A DNA stretch of 64,000 nucleotides from Ectocarpus siliculosus (taxonomy: Eukaryota; Sar; Phaeophyceae; Ectocarpales; Ectocarpaceae). Below the pieces are notes generated by a model that saw only the letters and a list, made by a program, of their open reading frames with translations, was not told the DNA's origin and did not search any database. The position numbers and the translations under genes were made by a program. Below, in pieces: positions 44,570 to 57,800 of the stretch. Position 1 is the stretch's first letter, and each line of letters opens with the position of its first letter. The stretch spans positions 1 to 64,000 of the forward strand of contig FN648481.1 in NCBI GenBank assembly GCA_000310025.1. Direction: 5' to 3'.

Positions 44570-46770
44570 TTGTGCGTATTAGGCGAGCACACCGACTGGG
44601 CGGCGGGCTACCGCGACCGAAATCGCGCCGTTCTTCCTGGTTTCACTGTCGTGGCCACGACAAGGGAGGGCCTGCACGCTAGGGTCCAAGCCAGGGCGGA
44701 CGGGAGGCTAACATTCAAGGCCGCGTGCCCAGACGCATGTACGGCGGGCGAGGGCGGCGGCGACGGCATTACTGGCGGAGGGCAAACCGCCGCTGCTGCT
44801 GCATCTGGGGGTGCTGTTGATGGAGTCTCGACCTTGGATGTAGCCTTGACGGAGGAGGTAACAGCTTACGTACATGTGTCGTGAATGTTTGATCGTGCCC
44901 TCCGTACATTCGTGCAAGTTTCGAGGCCTCGCCTTACTCTGCATAGGAAATGCGCCTGCGATTTGCTACATGATGTCATGTGCTAAAAAAATTCGAAACC
45001 TAGGGCGACTCTGACATATACACGCACAACCAGCATCAGCTTGCCTGTGTTGCGGCACTTCCGTAGATTCCGTCGAGCGTAGGGCGCGACGGTGTATGAG
45101 ATGATATTCGACCCCCCCCCAACAACCCCGAAACCTTTTATTTTTGTGTCTTCCAAGCCCACGACGCTTTTTCTTTCTTGTTGAGCCACATACAGCCGAA
45201 ACGTGCAGAACTGCGCTGCCGGTAGCAACGGTAGCAAATTTTGCGTCGGCGTCTTGCGCATCACGTAAACGCAGTCAACCAACCCGCCAACTAAAAACCA
45301 CACATGCAGAAACCCGCCCACCTACCCACCCATCAATGAATATGTATATTCCCCGGCCGTAACACGTACTTGTGTGACGAGCAGACTCTGAAGGGCGTGA
45401 TCGAGGCCAAGGGATTTTTTATGTACGTCGCGGGAACGGCGCTCGTCGTTTGCTCCAGGTTCGGCCTCTTCTCCCCGCCGCTCTCGTCAGCCGCTGTGAG
45501 TATGTATAGGCGGGGTCTGCGAAGTTGTGGGGAAGAGGAGGAACGCCGCGCGTCCTCTCTGTATCAACGGCGTTGGTTGGAATACATACCCTCGCCCCCC
45601 CCCCCCCCCCCCCCTTGGAGTGTTCGCGCCATGTTTTTTGTTCTTCTCCGGCCGTGGCATGAGAAGTAAATGATTGCAGAGGGGAGTGGTCGTGCTCTGT
45701 GTCGGCTTTTTAAGGGTGCGCAACGATTTTCGTAACGACCGACTGCTCCAAATACACACACACCCGTTCTCGTTCCTCGCCACCGTCGGTTTTTGAGAGT
45801 ATGTGCGGGAGAAAAGGAAGATGTCCGAAGAAAGAGGCGTTCTGGAAGAACGCTTGCGGGGGAGTGTGCACCCCGCCTTGAGAACGGAGCTTCGAGTCAT
45901 CCCGTCGCCAAGGTCCCCACCACCACCCGCTTTTAAACTCTCTCTGGCGTTATATCGCTCTCTCTCTCCGCCAAGCACGGGGGGGGAATAGTCCAAACTG
46001 GCTGTAGCAAAATGACGAAAACTGGTTCGTGCCTCACCGTAGCCCCCTCCCCATCCCTCTTCTGGAAAGGGCGGAGATCCCAACGCTGGTGGCGTGACGA
46101 TCGACAACTACATGACCACCCTGCCGCTCAAGAAAGGGCTCAGCAGCAGCGCGGCCGTGTGCGTTCTGGTCGTGCGTGCGCTGTGCCTCGCGTACGGTCT
46201 AGAGCTGACCGTTCCCCAGGTAAGTTTCCCACTTACCAATAGGGGTCCCGCAGTAGTGCGTTCTTGGGGGGGTACCGATGTAGCGTGCTGTCGAGTTGCC
46301 CTTGGACAGGTATTGATGACCGTATGAAGGCCTGTATTCCCGGGTTACACAGAAGAATTGTCTCTCTATGTACCGTTATTTTTCATACATTGGTGATTTG
46401 AATCGGCCGAGGCAAATTCTGCCTTCACCCAGCGACATATTCTACTGTTGTTGGCAGTCCACCCCCCCTCCTTCAATTCTTGACGGTTACAAAGCACGTC
46501 CTCTGGCTCTTGTCGCCTCCGAGTATTTTCCACGCGCAAATCACATTTTCAAAAAGTGGAGCTTACTTTGGAATATTAATTTTCTCAAGTGGTTGCTTCG
46601 CCAACAACGGTGTATGCGGATACCACCGCAGGTGATGGAGCTCGCGCACCTGGGCGAGGCCCGCGCGGGCAGCAAGTGCGGGCGTATGGACCAGTGCTGC
46701 GCACTTGGCACTAACCACGTGGCGGCCATGTTCTTCGACGGGGAAGACGTGCGCATCTACGAGGTCAGGC

Positions 46771-46819
<49 letters not shown>

Positions 46820-49800
46820 GTGCGGTCTGATTGCATTTTGTTATTTTCCCGCAAAGAAGGAGGGCTGGGCTCGTTGTTTTGGCAAGCACTACTCAGTTTT
46901 TCCCGGATGGCCATGAACAAAAAGTATTTCCTCCTCGAAGGTTTTCGTAGCATACAGAACCTGATCCTGGGAATCGTTCCTCACCTCCATTGTGCAGCCG
47001 AGCTGCGAGGCGATTGGTAAGACTAATGTTCTGTTTAGACAAATGATACCGTCCGCGGGTATGGCGGCGTGGGACAGCTTCTGAGCTGGTCCATCGCCGC
47101 GAACGACACGTGGGCGAGGCCGCCGTCTCTACGCTGGCGACATGTAAGGTGTGACCACAACACACGCAAGAAGTTACATGTCATCGGGCCCTATGTTTTC
47201 TTGGCATCGCGCGTCATCTCGCGGTGCGGGTTTTCGCGATCGCTGCATGCACGAAAGGTGATTCGGGCATCTTGCGCACCCGCGGGCGACACGGCCTTCT
47301 TGAATCTGTTTGTGAAAACAATCGTGTTTTTTTCACACATTGCTGTTCAAGTTCAGATTTCCCCTGGGGCAGGCTACCGCTCCCTTCCTCTCGACGCAAG
47401 CACGGCAATTGTCGTGCACGATGGTCCCCCAAGTTTTTCCCGCCTCCCTCTCGACAAAGCAGGTGGCTCCGCCGGAGAGCGGGATATTTTTAGTGGTGGC
47501 CGACCTCAATGGCTCCAAGGACACCATCAAGATACTGGCGTCCCTCAACCAGTGCTTCCCCCGCTCGAAGGTGAACAGAGGGGGCGGGTACAAGTGCGGG
47601 CAAGCAACGCCCTGCTTCCGACAGTAGGATTCGTTCACCCTGCAGCTTTGTCTCCTCAGCTTTGAATGAACGGTAGGCTGAAGACGTCCCTTCGGTCGCC
47701 CAGAGCACTCGATCCTTCATTTTCGAAGCGCCCACCCCGTTGGCGTCATAAGTTGCATAGGTGTAAAACGTGCTGGGCTTTGTCTTAGCGCCAAGTCTAG
47801 AGAGCGCAGCAGGCGCGCGCTCACTCACCCTGCGTGAGATGGCCCGCTGGGGTGCTGCCCACGCGCACGTTCTGGTAATGCTGGTATCTCTCGTCATCAC
47901 TTCACCCCTCGCGCACGCGTCTTTTGGCCTTGGGGGTACGTTTGTTTCTAGGACGACGCCGAGGATAGAGTGCATCGTTATATCAGGGACAACGCCCAGC
48001 TGGCCTGGAGGGCGGTATCCGCGATAGAGCAAGGGGATGCTCAGGAGCTTGGCAGAGCCATGACAGCGGCGCAGGTGAGATGTGAGATGGTGAAATACAT
48101 ACAGGGGGCTATTGCTGTGAACTGCTCATTTCATGGAAGGAGAAATGTTTTTTTCAAGTCTCGACCCTAGTGGCAGGTGTTGTATTTTGTTTTTCTCTAG
48201 TACCAACACCCACAGATTTCCCCGTTATTCACCTCTCATCAAGGGTCAACCTTTTCCCCCATGTGCCCTTGCCCGCTTTGTTTCTTCGTGAAACAATCAA
48301 AACCGCGCCGGCGTTCTCGAGAACAGTCGAGCTTCGACGAGGCCGCGATACCTATCTGCCCTTCCGAGTTCTCCAGCCCTTTGCTGCACAGGGTCATGTC
48401 AGACCAGAGGTAAGCCCGCCGCTGCTTCGTCGTATCTGCGCGGTGCCACACTGCGTTCGCTGCAGGGTTCTCCGACAAGCACACGTTGTCTGACGAGCAC
48501 ACGGTGTGCACCAAGGAACGAGCGGCAAAGTGCCGCCGAACCAGCCCTGTTGGGACCTCTTTGCCCAGACGTACTGGCACGCTTTCGGTTACAAATGTCA
48601 CGGCAATGACGGTTGCGCTGTCGTTCGCTCGGCCTCTAGGTCTAATGCCGCTTGCTAGCGCCCATCGCGCCGGCGCCCCTACCGAAACCCTTATCCCTGA
48701 TCTCAAACCTTACCGGCGACCTCCGCCCTAAAGCCTCACACTGGAAGCCTGTCAGCCTCGTCACTTATTTCAGCGTTGGCCCCGCGTGCGTCCTCGACGC
48801 GCACCTTACCCTCGGAATCCGACCCTCCGCCCCCCAGCTAATCAAAACTGCCTTTGCGAATTGCCGTAGCGCCCTCAAGATCCTCCTTTTCTTTGTACGT
48901 TGATTCAGAGTCAAGTCGCTGACGTGGGGGATCAAAGGCGTCGGTGCCCAGGGGGACGGGAGTGTTCAGATGCTGGCAAGAGGGCGGCGGGAGCAGGAGG
49001 AGCTTACGCTAGTGCTCCGGGAAATGGGTGAGGAGATTAAGGAGAGCTCCCACCTTGCCGGCAAGAATCACTCCGACGGTACCCAGCAATGATTCCATAG
49101 AAACTTCTGAGTTATAGAAATGGTTGGCTGATAGAATTATGGCGGGGAACGGGCGAGCAGAAATGAAAGGCTTGGAGCCATGGTTGGCGGCGGCGGCGGC
49201 GCGTTGCCGGCCGGCGAACATATGCAATTTTCCGCGACGAACAACAAGGACACACGACTACCCATGCGCGACTCACACGCAGGGATGACCGGCGTCCTGC
49301 CCGTGACGGTGATACGACCGACGTCGCCAAGCGGAGACGGGAGCGAGACTGCAACCGGGGTGGGCCATCCAACCACCACGCCGCCGCCGCCGCCACCGCT
49401 ACAAACTTCGAGCCTAGCACCGCCGCGCATGCTGCACCCTCGCAGGGTCACGTCGGCGGTTATCGTGGCGGCGGGACTCAGCACGCGCATGTTCCCGGCG
49501 TCCGCGGTGGTTAAAAAAGAGCTCTTTCCGATCGTCGACCATGACGGAGTCTGCAAGCCGGTGATCCTGGCCATCATGGAGGGGCTTGTGGAGTCAGGCA
49601 TCGAGAGGTTTGTCGTGGTTGTGCAGGAGAAGGACATAGCGGTGTTCGACGACTTCTTCTCGATGAAGGCCGTGGAGAAGCACAAGCACAGGTGAGTTGT
49701 GGTTCGCGGGCTTTCTCTGATCGGCGGCTTGCGAAACTGCTGTGTTTGTATGTGTGCTGATTCTTCTCCAAGCGGAAAAAAACTCCATCTTCCTACACCG

Positions 49801-52800
49801 AGTTAGTCTCGTTCGGGCTGTTCGGAAACGAAGTCCTGCTTGGTAGTGCAACCCTCCCGACTTCCTATCCAATCCCATTAGACAACGCGTGTGCGCTGCA
49901 CGACCTATCCCGGTGTCTTCTACTGGTCAGGTTGAAGCCCCCGCAACGAGCCTACTGCGCCAGGATAGAGGCGCTCCGCCCGAGGATAACGTACTCCGTC
50001 CAGGAGCAGCAGGAGGTGCGTGCGATGAATCTGCCGCGATAGCTTGGGTGTGTCTACTGTCTCGACACGGTAGGACAAAAACCGCATTCATCCAAAGTCT
50101 TTGGCACCGAGACGCGTGTTTGCCGACCTTCGTTGTGCTCCCGCTGGTCCGTGCGGCCCCATCGCCCCGCCAAATACAAAGTGCGGGACAAGCGGAAAGA
50201 TCTTGTGTGCTAGTATTCATGTCGGGGGGGAGGGAGGGGTGTACTCATAGCCTTGCATGCCGCAGGCGTTTAGACCATTGACCTCGCAGGGGAGGGGAGG
50301 TAGGGGCATTTTCGGGGAAGAACGACAACGGTTGTACCGAAGATTTGGGGTACTACAAGCCCAGAGGACACACGCTCGTGACCCCTTTAACTGCATCCCT
50401 CCGACCACGACTACCGCCACTCATCAAAAACACCCCTTCGGAATAGGGCTTCGGACACGCCGTATTCTGTGCGCGCCACGCCGTCCTCGGGACCGAACAC
50501 GCCGGCTCGGGCGCGGCAGAGGCCGCCCTCGAAAACGGACGCCTCACCGGCGGCAGCAGCAGCAGCAACAGCAGCAGCGGGGAAGACCCGGATTCGTCAT
50601 TCCTGCTGGTTTTGGGCGACCACCTGTACCGGAGAGGGGCGGGCACGACGGAGGCCTGCGCCAGCCAGCTCGTGCACGCCTTCCTGGAGCACGGGGAGGC
50701 GGGGAAGCCGGCGATCGGGCTCAAGGTGAGTGAGCGGTTAGCTGGTTTCCGTAGTTTACGACGTCGACGTGTTTTTTGACGCGCCAAGGAGTGAGGGTCG
50801 CCAGAGCTTCGCTCGTAGAAGCTGGACAAGATTTATTGTCGTTGCCGTTGTCACGTTCTACAGCCGTTCTGATATTTTTGTTGTTGCCTCCTACTCCGTG
50901 CCCTTCAGCAAATAGACACATATTTGTGGTCACAGACGAACCCTACCGAGGGGGTACACAGACGAGAATGAAAGAACCTAAATAACCCACCCTAGAAACG
51001 ACTGTTCTCGAAATGACGTATTCCAGCATAGCGAAAAGATCGAGGTGACGCAGCTATGCCCAACAGGAGGGGAGAGCCTGTCGCTGAGACTCGGACCTGA
51101 GTAAGAAACAAGACACGCATGTAACAAAAAAAAGTCACCTTTGCGAGGTCGAAAAGGACGCGAAGAAGCTATCCTCAAGGATAGCTCTGTTAATGTTGCC
51201 TTCATTCTCCTCCCTTCAGCAGTAGCACCACCTCTTCTTGCATAGCTCAAGCGTTGCTCCCTCCGTCTGACACTTTTGCGGCGCCCGCCGTCGCGACGTC
51301 GTCGTTTGGAATTCATACGCGTGCAGGTCATGGGAGAGAGCTCGGTGTCTCCGTACGGCGTGGCGGCGGGACACTGCGTCGGGCACCCTCCCCAGCACAT
51401 CGTGGAGCGCTGGCACCGGGCCGCGGCCGCACCAACAAGGCTGGCGGGCGGGGCAGGCGGAAACGGCGCTCCGACGACATCACCATCGGCAGCAGCAGCA
51501 GCAGCAGCAGCAGACACTGAAGCCCAAAGACCGCCGCTTCCGCTTGCCGGGCGCGTGTACCGTCTTACGAAGTTCGCCGAGAAGCCAACGGCGGAATTTG
51601 CGCGCGAAAACCTCGTCACGCCGGGCCTCGGGCCTGCAGGCGGTCAAGGCGGCGAGGGGAGACACCTGGTTGTGTTCGGACAGGTGACACCGAACGCGCT
51701 CGATTCATCATTGGAGTGGCGGCGTCGCGCGAGTTTTTTCAGCTGTAGGCCTTTCCACCTCGATTATTTCGCGTTTCCGACACACCAACTCCGAACCCCC
51801 CTCCCCCTCCCCCCATTACACCAGTACATCTTGCCAGCCCGGCGCACGTTCAACATCTTGGCGGAGGATATTAGGCTAGACCGCCGGGAAAGGTAAGCAA
51901 AACCGTGGTCGATGCTTACACCTGTCTCGCGGTTTTACAGGGTCTATTGAATCGTAATGTCTCCGTTCAATATGGTGCGCTACAAAGCGTGGCAGGGAGT
52001 GCGCCTTGATGGAGAAGCGAATATCGTGCCAATAATAGGATGAGGTTCACGGACGTATCTAGACTCGGTGTTTTACGGCAGGGAAGTGGGGGTGCAATGA
52101 CCACCACAGTTTTCCCCCGCGGTGTTGGTGTTTCCACTGTTTTGCGTCTCACGTGCTGCCGCTTTTTGTTGCGTATGCCTTGAGTACACGAGTCTCTGTC
52201 GGACTGGAAGCCACTTCTTCGTCTCTTGTGACAATGGTGGACCGCAAGTAAGGTCGACGGGAAACCAAGACTACTGTTGATAGTCGGCCACCAAAGTATT
52301 TTGCTCTTGCACGCCGGTTTCGTTGCTTATTTTCGCTAGCAAAGCTGTTCCTTGCAACGCATCCCAGGTTGCCTACTCCACACCTTAGTTCTGTGTTTTG
52401 TTTCCATCTCGCAATCATTGCGAATTGGACGCTCCTCTTGACTGCATGTATCCGTATACAATTCTTTGTTTTTTTCTCCGCCGCACGACGACCACACGCG
52501 CAACCACGCAAACAGTGCGGACCTGTTTGGAATAAACCCCCTTGCTTGCTTCGGGGCAACCAGCAGGCCACTACCCTATTGTAGGTGTTCCTTGCGAGTT
52601 TCGGGATATTTAGTCGATGACAACACACCTGGCACCAGTACAGCCCTGCACTAACAACGTTATCAGAATTTCTGAAGAGTCTTATTAAGGTCTTGGTTTT
52701 CAACCACCGGGCTGTGACTTTACTACGAACTTCGTGTGGTCCTCTTGCCCTCGATGACACCCTGCAACAGGGGAGAGTTTCAGCTGACGTCCGTGTTGGA

Positions 52801-52930
52801 CCGCATGAGGGAACAAGACGACGGCATGCTGGGCTGCATCATTCATGGAGACGCGTTGGACATGGGAATCCCAAACCCGTACGTGAACACCATGGGCGCA
52901 TTCGCCAAGCCGCACAGCAGCAGTGCTTGA
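44570..52930 (+). CDS. GHMP sugar kinase / GalU-like nucleotidyltransferase fusion
   Basis: Fourteen exons, start codon upstream and not found: 44570-44857, 45385-45495, 46070-46219, 46632-46763, 47463-47570, 47952-48074, 48327-48409, 48909-49027, 49178-49691, 49931-50015, 50447-50725, 51327-51683, 51825-51892, 52771-52930. All donors are GT, acceptors AG, and phases agree, giving 858 codons plus TGA. Exon 1 begins LCVLGEHTDWAAGYR (GHMP motif 1). Exon 3 has PLKKGLSSSAAV (phosphate loop), exon 4 GRMDQCCALG, exon 8 GIKGVGAQGDGS (motif 3). Exon 9 starts the nucleotidyltransferase (GLSTRMFPAS, KKELFPI); exons 10-12 give QEQQEGFGHAVF, LLVLGDHLY and EKPT; exon 14 gives GEFQLT and the end. The first signature reads GLSTR, not the usual GxGTR. 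Expected reactions: sugar plus ATP to sugar-1-phosphate, then NDP-sugar. The substrate is unknown. The exon 2 and 9 starts are ambiguous; exon 9 may start further downstream. Confidence 0.92.
46769..46820 (+). repeat. (CTTG)n microsatellite in a kinase-gene intron
   Basis: About twelve CTTG units a few bases after the donor of the intron following exon 4; Cys/Leu/Ala ORFs over it are artefacts. Confidence 0.95.
50222..50290 (-). repeat. Dispersed short repeat, inverted copy in a kinase-gene intron
   Basis: On the minus strand it reads TGCGAGGTCAATGGTC ... GCGGCATGCA ... TATGAGTACACCCC, matching the right part of 11751-11845. It lies in the intron between exons 10 and 11. Confidence 0.7.
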
Positions 52931-54842
52931 GACTCACGCACCACGGTTGAATCGCGGGGGGGGGGGGGGCCCAAAGGAGATGGAGAGGAATTTTCTTTCT
53001 CGACGGGGGGGTCTTGCCACCGAGTATACATGACTTGTGGCGGTGCTTCCGCGTTTTTGGTGTCATACGGTGTGGTGCGGCGAGATAAACGCCTCTAGGA
53101 TATATGACATTTGTAACCTTTTAAACAGTTATTTTCCGGGTGGTCTTGCCCCTCTGTCGGAAGAGCTCCGACCCGCGGCCCAACATCACTTTTCCTCTGC
53201 AGTGCATGCCTTCATTATTATCGCGAGGAGGGGTCAGTAGTCCCACACCTCCGGTACACTCGCGAACAAGCACTTTCCTATGTGGAAGGTGCGAGATGCA
53301 GGGAAAAGCGCATGTTTTCAGAGATTGTTAGTGTTCCTTCGGAGATGAATAGCAATACGTCAGGCATGGTTAGTTAGTGGGAATGCCATGTGATACCTAT
53401 CGGTTGCCTTGATCTGTTCCGTTTGAGCGAAGTGATTGCTTTTCCGGACAAGCGACGCCGACGAGGCTCCAGCTACCCAGTTGGCGTTGTCCCCCCCGCA
53501 CCCCCCCCTTTCGAGTACATTGGCAGCCCTCGGTCAAGACGGCTATCTATTCAGAGATGGTTTACATGTTCTACACGTCAAGTTGGAGGTGTTGAGCGCG
53601 AAGTGGCATATGCACACGAAGTATCTTGGAATGCCGCCTAGTGGTAACAGCTGCGAGACTGTGTTTCTGTTTGTTTGTTTTTCTTTTTTATGGGTTTCGC
53701 GATAGCATTGTTTCGATTTCACCTGTGTTTTCCAGCTTAATACCTGGGACGTTGTAAAATCTATTGTCGGCTCTCGCTGCATGTGTTGGAGAACCGAGGA
53801 GGGAAAATATGTGTGCTGCGTTGTGGCCACCGAACACAATCGGCCGCCACGCTAGGAGCGTAAGCGCTGGCATGTCCATGACTGCCACTAGGCTGCACGC
53901 TGTAGCTTGAAGGCAAGGTTCTCTTGGAGAGTTGTCGACACACCGCCAATACGTTATGTTGGGAATGTCGCGTATCTCCACGAGAGCGAGTAAATTTAGC
54001 GGGAAATGCGCCATCATCGCGGTCTGGGAAGGATGAGAACCGGTGGATTTTCGTCTGTTTAACCTGTTTAACCTCGGAAACTACAGTCAAACTTGGGGGT
54101 GCCATAAAAAGATGAGGAGGTTGCGTCGGAGAAGAGGCAGGCCAACGCGCAGGGGTGGACGCCTCAGTTGGGGCGGCTTCGTGGAAAAGGGTGCAATCAC
54201 CATAACCCCCTGTGGTATCATATTTTATCAAGTACCCTGTCGGCATCCTCTTTTACGAATCCCGGTGAGGATGTGGGGTCAATGTCCGCAACTGCGTTTA
54301 AAACTGCTCTCGGCGGCTGTTTTGGGAGATCAATCTGATCACTCTCCATGTTGTGGTCGAGGCACAACCCGTCATAACAGCACCGCAACGTAGAAGACGT
54401 GATTGGATCGCATGTACTTCTTGCCATCCTGTGGACGAGGATACAGCTGCAGATGGGATAGACAATCGGCAACACATACGACTTCCATCATGATTATCGC
54501 TAATTCACAATTGAATGTTGGAGCACCCCTTCCGCTCCACAACAACCACAACTTTTTCCAAGGACGATGTTCCGGAAGAACATCGGTCGTAGTCGACGAC
54601 GAAGTGCCTGTGTGTTGATAAAAGGCCTCTCACCACATACAATACCCTCCAGGAACATCCCAATTGCGCCCTACGTAACGGTTACTTCCGAATCACACCA
54701 AACACCCGGTTTGCTGCCACTATACAGTGCATTGGTAGCTCTCTCCGGCGGCGCGAAACGCCCTTGACCGACGACGACGACAATTGGAACTTCCCCGTTA
54801 GATACCACACTTGTTGGTTAGGCTTCCACCACCAGCGGCCCC
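52931..54842. other. Intergenic space between convergent genes
   Basis: It must hold the 3' UTRs of the kinase-fusion gene (plus) and the LRR gene (minus). There is a G run at 52958 and C runs near 53490. No further gene, RNA or clear repeat is seen. Confidence 0.5.
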
Positions 54843-57800
54843 TCATAGTCCCTCTTCGTCCAAGTGTGTCGACAACTGCTGAGTAGGGAGCACCAGGGGA
54901 TCCGTCATCGCTTCTCCTCCACCGTTTGCGCCTGGGTCGGAACCACCCTCGGACGGCAATATTTTTTTGTTTCTGCGGGCGCGTCTCCGTCTATTGTTGT
55001 TGCCGCCGCCTTCTTCTCTGGTGCTCTTGTCCCCACCGTTACCTTTGCTGCCTCTGAATATTCTCCACGTGGCGCTACTGGGGCGACTGCGGCTATTATC
55101 ACCGGCAGTGGCATCGCCCTCGGCCGCATGTTCTTCCGGTTGGTGGTGCTGACCACCATCGTCACCGGTTGGTGATTTTCTCGTTGTTACTGTTGTCACC
55201 GCCGCCGCCGTCCGGCCATTGTTCGTCGCTGTGCTCTCATTTTCTGCAGCTTTGTGACCGTTGCTGTCGCCGGCGTTGGTATTGCTCATTGAGAGCGTGT
55301 TGCTGCCCCTTGATTCGGCGGAGCCCCTCTTGCTCCAGGGTGGTGATTTGCCCCGACCAATGTCCCCTGAAGTTACCGACCTACCAGGGCTTCGGGTGCT
55401 GGCCACCCTGACAGCACTCAACGCATTGGCCTTTTGGGTCGCTTCTTTCTGGGCTTCAGGGGATATGTGTTCGTCCTGCGACAGAATAGAGGAGGGAGGG
55501 GGGGGGGACATACTCATGTTTTGGATTCCTTTCTTATAGGCCATTGACCACGTGAGGGGGGGGGGGGGGTATGCGGGCATCGGAGAGTGGGGGGGCGCGC
55601 TGTGTATCCTGCGGGCAGAGGAGAAAGTGGTGACCAGGGAAGAAGATAACGACACCTTTGTTCTCTTCTATAGTTTGACCGTACATCCTTTGACCTTTTG
55701 GAGTGGAAACACCAGCCGGGGGAGGCGGAGAATATATCAACAGAGCCCAGCAGCTTTCTTGGAAATAGGGTTCAAGAGTAATTTGGGGTAAACTGTTCGA
55801 GGCAGTTCAAGACGAATTTTAAGGTCCACTGTATTAGACAAGTAGACAGACCGGAATTCCTCTCCAACACAGCGGCACACACGATTCAACCAACCACAGT
55901 GGGATGCGATGAAGTCTCACGTATTTTCGTATACTTTGCGGTGCACGCTTTGTCTGGTGGTTCGTGTTTTGCGTTGTACCGACCTCAATTTATCTGGTCG
56001 TTGTATCTAAACGACAATGCCAGCATAATACCAACGGTATCTAGCGCACCGGCTGGAATAATAGGTAGCGTTTGACGATGGCATGTGAAATACGTATGGT
56101 AGTAGTAGTTCTTCGACAATTCTTGCGAGTACCATGCCGTGCCGCGGTGCCTTGGACCAACAGCTCGGTCAGCAGGGACACCGCTCTCGTCACCACCACA
56201 TTGATGAACCTCACCTCACACTGCTGACACGCCCAGGAGAAGCGCCTCCCCCTGGCTGCCTTCTTGTTGAGCATTGTGTCCGTGTCCATCCTGGCCTCCA
56301 GGTTCCACTTCCGAATCTGGAGCCTCGCGTGCTTCTCCAGGAGTGTCATCTTATACCCCAGGACAAATATCGACATCACGAAGCTCATCTGACGGACGCC
56401 GGGTGTAAAGATTCATGGCAGCGTATCATGTTGCAAGTGAGTACCCAGGCACCCACTGAGCGCCTGTAGAAACTATCACGCACGGTTGCTCGCACTGTCC
56501 AAAACTGGATACACACGCGAACACTTTGCGGACATCAATATACACGTTGATTTAAAGGTACACCATGCACGTTGTGCGGAATTGAAGCGCAAGACGGGAC
56601 GTTGTCTATGTTCAAGAGCAGTAGATGGTTGTCATGTCACGACTACCAATCATACCACCGTGGTGGAATGAAAAATACTGATAGGATCGATTGAGCTTTC
56701 TCAGAGGTCAAGACAGTTTCTTCAAGGTCGATCCAAAAAACTAAAATGATTGAAGCGGTCCGAGCCACTCAATCTTCTGCCCCTGCCCCTGAAGACGTTG
56801 AACGAACATCGCCACTGCAAACAAATACAGCTTTTTTCTTTGCCCCAGGTCGCCACCAACCGATCACCGTACGTTCATCTGTACTCACAAATAAACAAAT
56901 GAAACAGAGACTACTCCAACCTAACCTCCCCCGTCCCCTTCGCCGTTAGAGGTGACACCGATGCGCGAGAAAATGAACCAAGGCGGTGTCAATAGGGAAC
57001 GCACCATGAAGACGAGATTGCTGGCGAGGTCGGGCTGCGTCACGAGGAGGTACATGTTGAGACCCAGGAAGGGCACGTCCTCGAAAATGGCGATGATGAT
57101 CCTCATGGAGTTTAGACTTATCAGGCGCTGGACGCCGATGTGATGGCTCAAGTACTGCATGCAGGGTTCATGAACACGGTGGTGGTGTTCGCGTACAATC
57201 CGACAGTGGCACGGCAGCATTGGCCCGACAAAGCGCGACAGTACATTAAAGAGAACGTAAGGACCAACGTTACATCAGCAAACCCCGGCAGAACCTGAAC
57301 GCTTTAACTAGAGACAGCGGCAACAGACCGTGACAATCAATGGAGGAGCGTTGGTCAGCATTTCTGTGCCTTGTGTGCTTCATACGCGCCATTTTCATCG
57401 AAAACATGCATGGTTGGTTTCGCCTTGTCAAACGATCACGAAGAAGCTTGACGGTATTCCCAACTGGTAAAACGAAGTACAACGTCGGGTACAACGACGT
57501 CGACGAAACTACGTCAAGGCCTGAAGTGGACCAAAAAACGCGTTGCTGGAGCATTTCTTCACCGGTAGGTGCGCACCTTCTGAGCCCCTTCGCTGGTCTA
57601 GGATTGCTCATTAAATACGCCATGTAGACGCTAGACCAATAGTCAACGCCTGCTTGAAGTCTTGGGCGTGCTTACAAAACGATCGCTGATGCTAAACTCC
57701 TACGTAGCATCACCCCCACCTTGTTGCCACGGTCGAACGGCACGTGGATACGGCAAGTCCGTTTCTGACTCATGATCTGCAATATTGTGAATTGCTTCTC

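Noticed and set aside
57270-57627. Separate gene in an intron of the LRR gene
   Set aside because: ORFs of about 95-117 codons exist on both strands, but neither has recognisable motifs and the flanking exons splice in phase across it.
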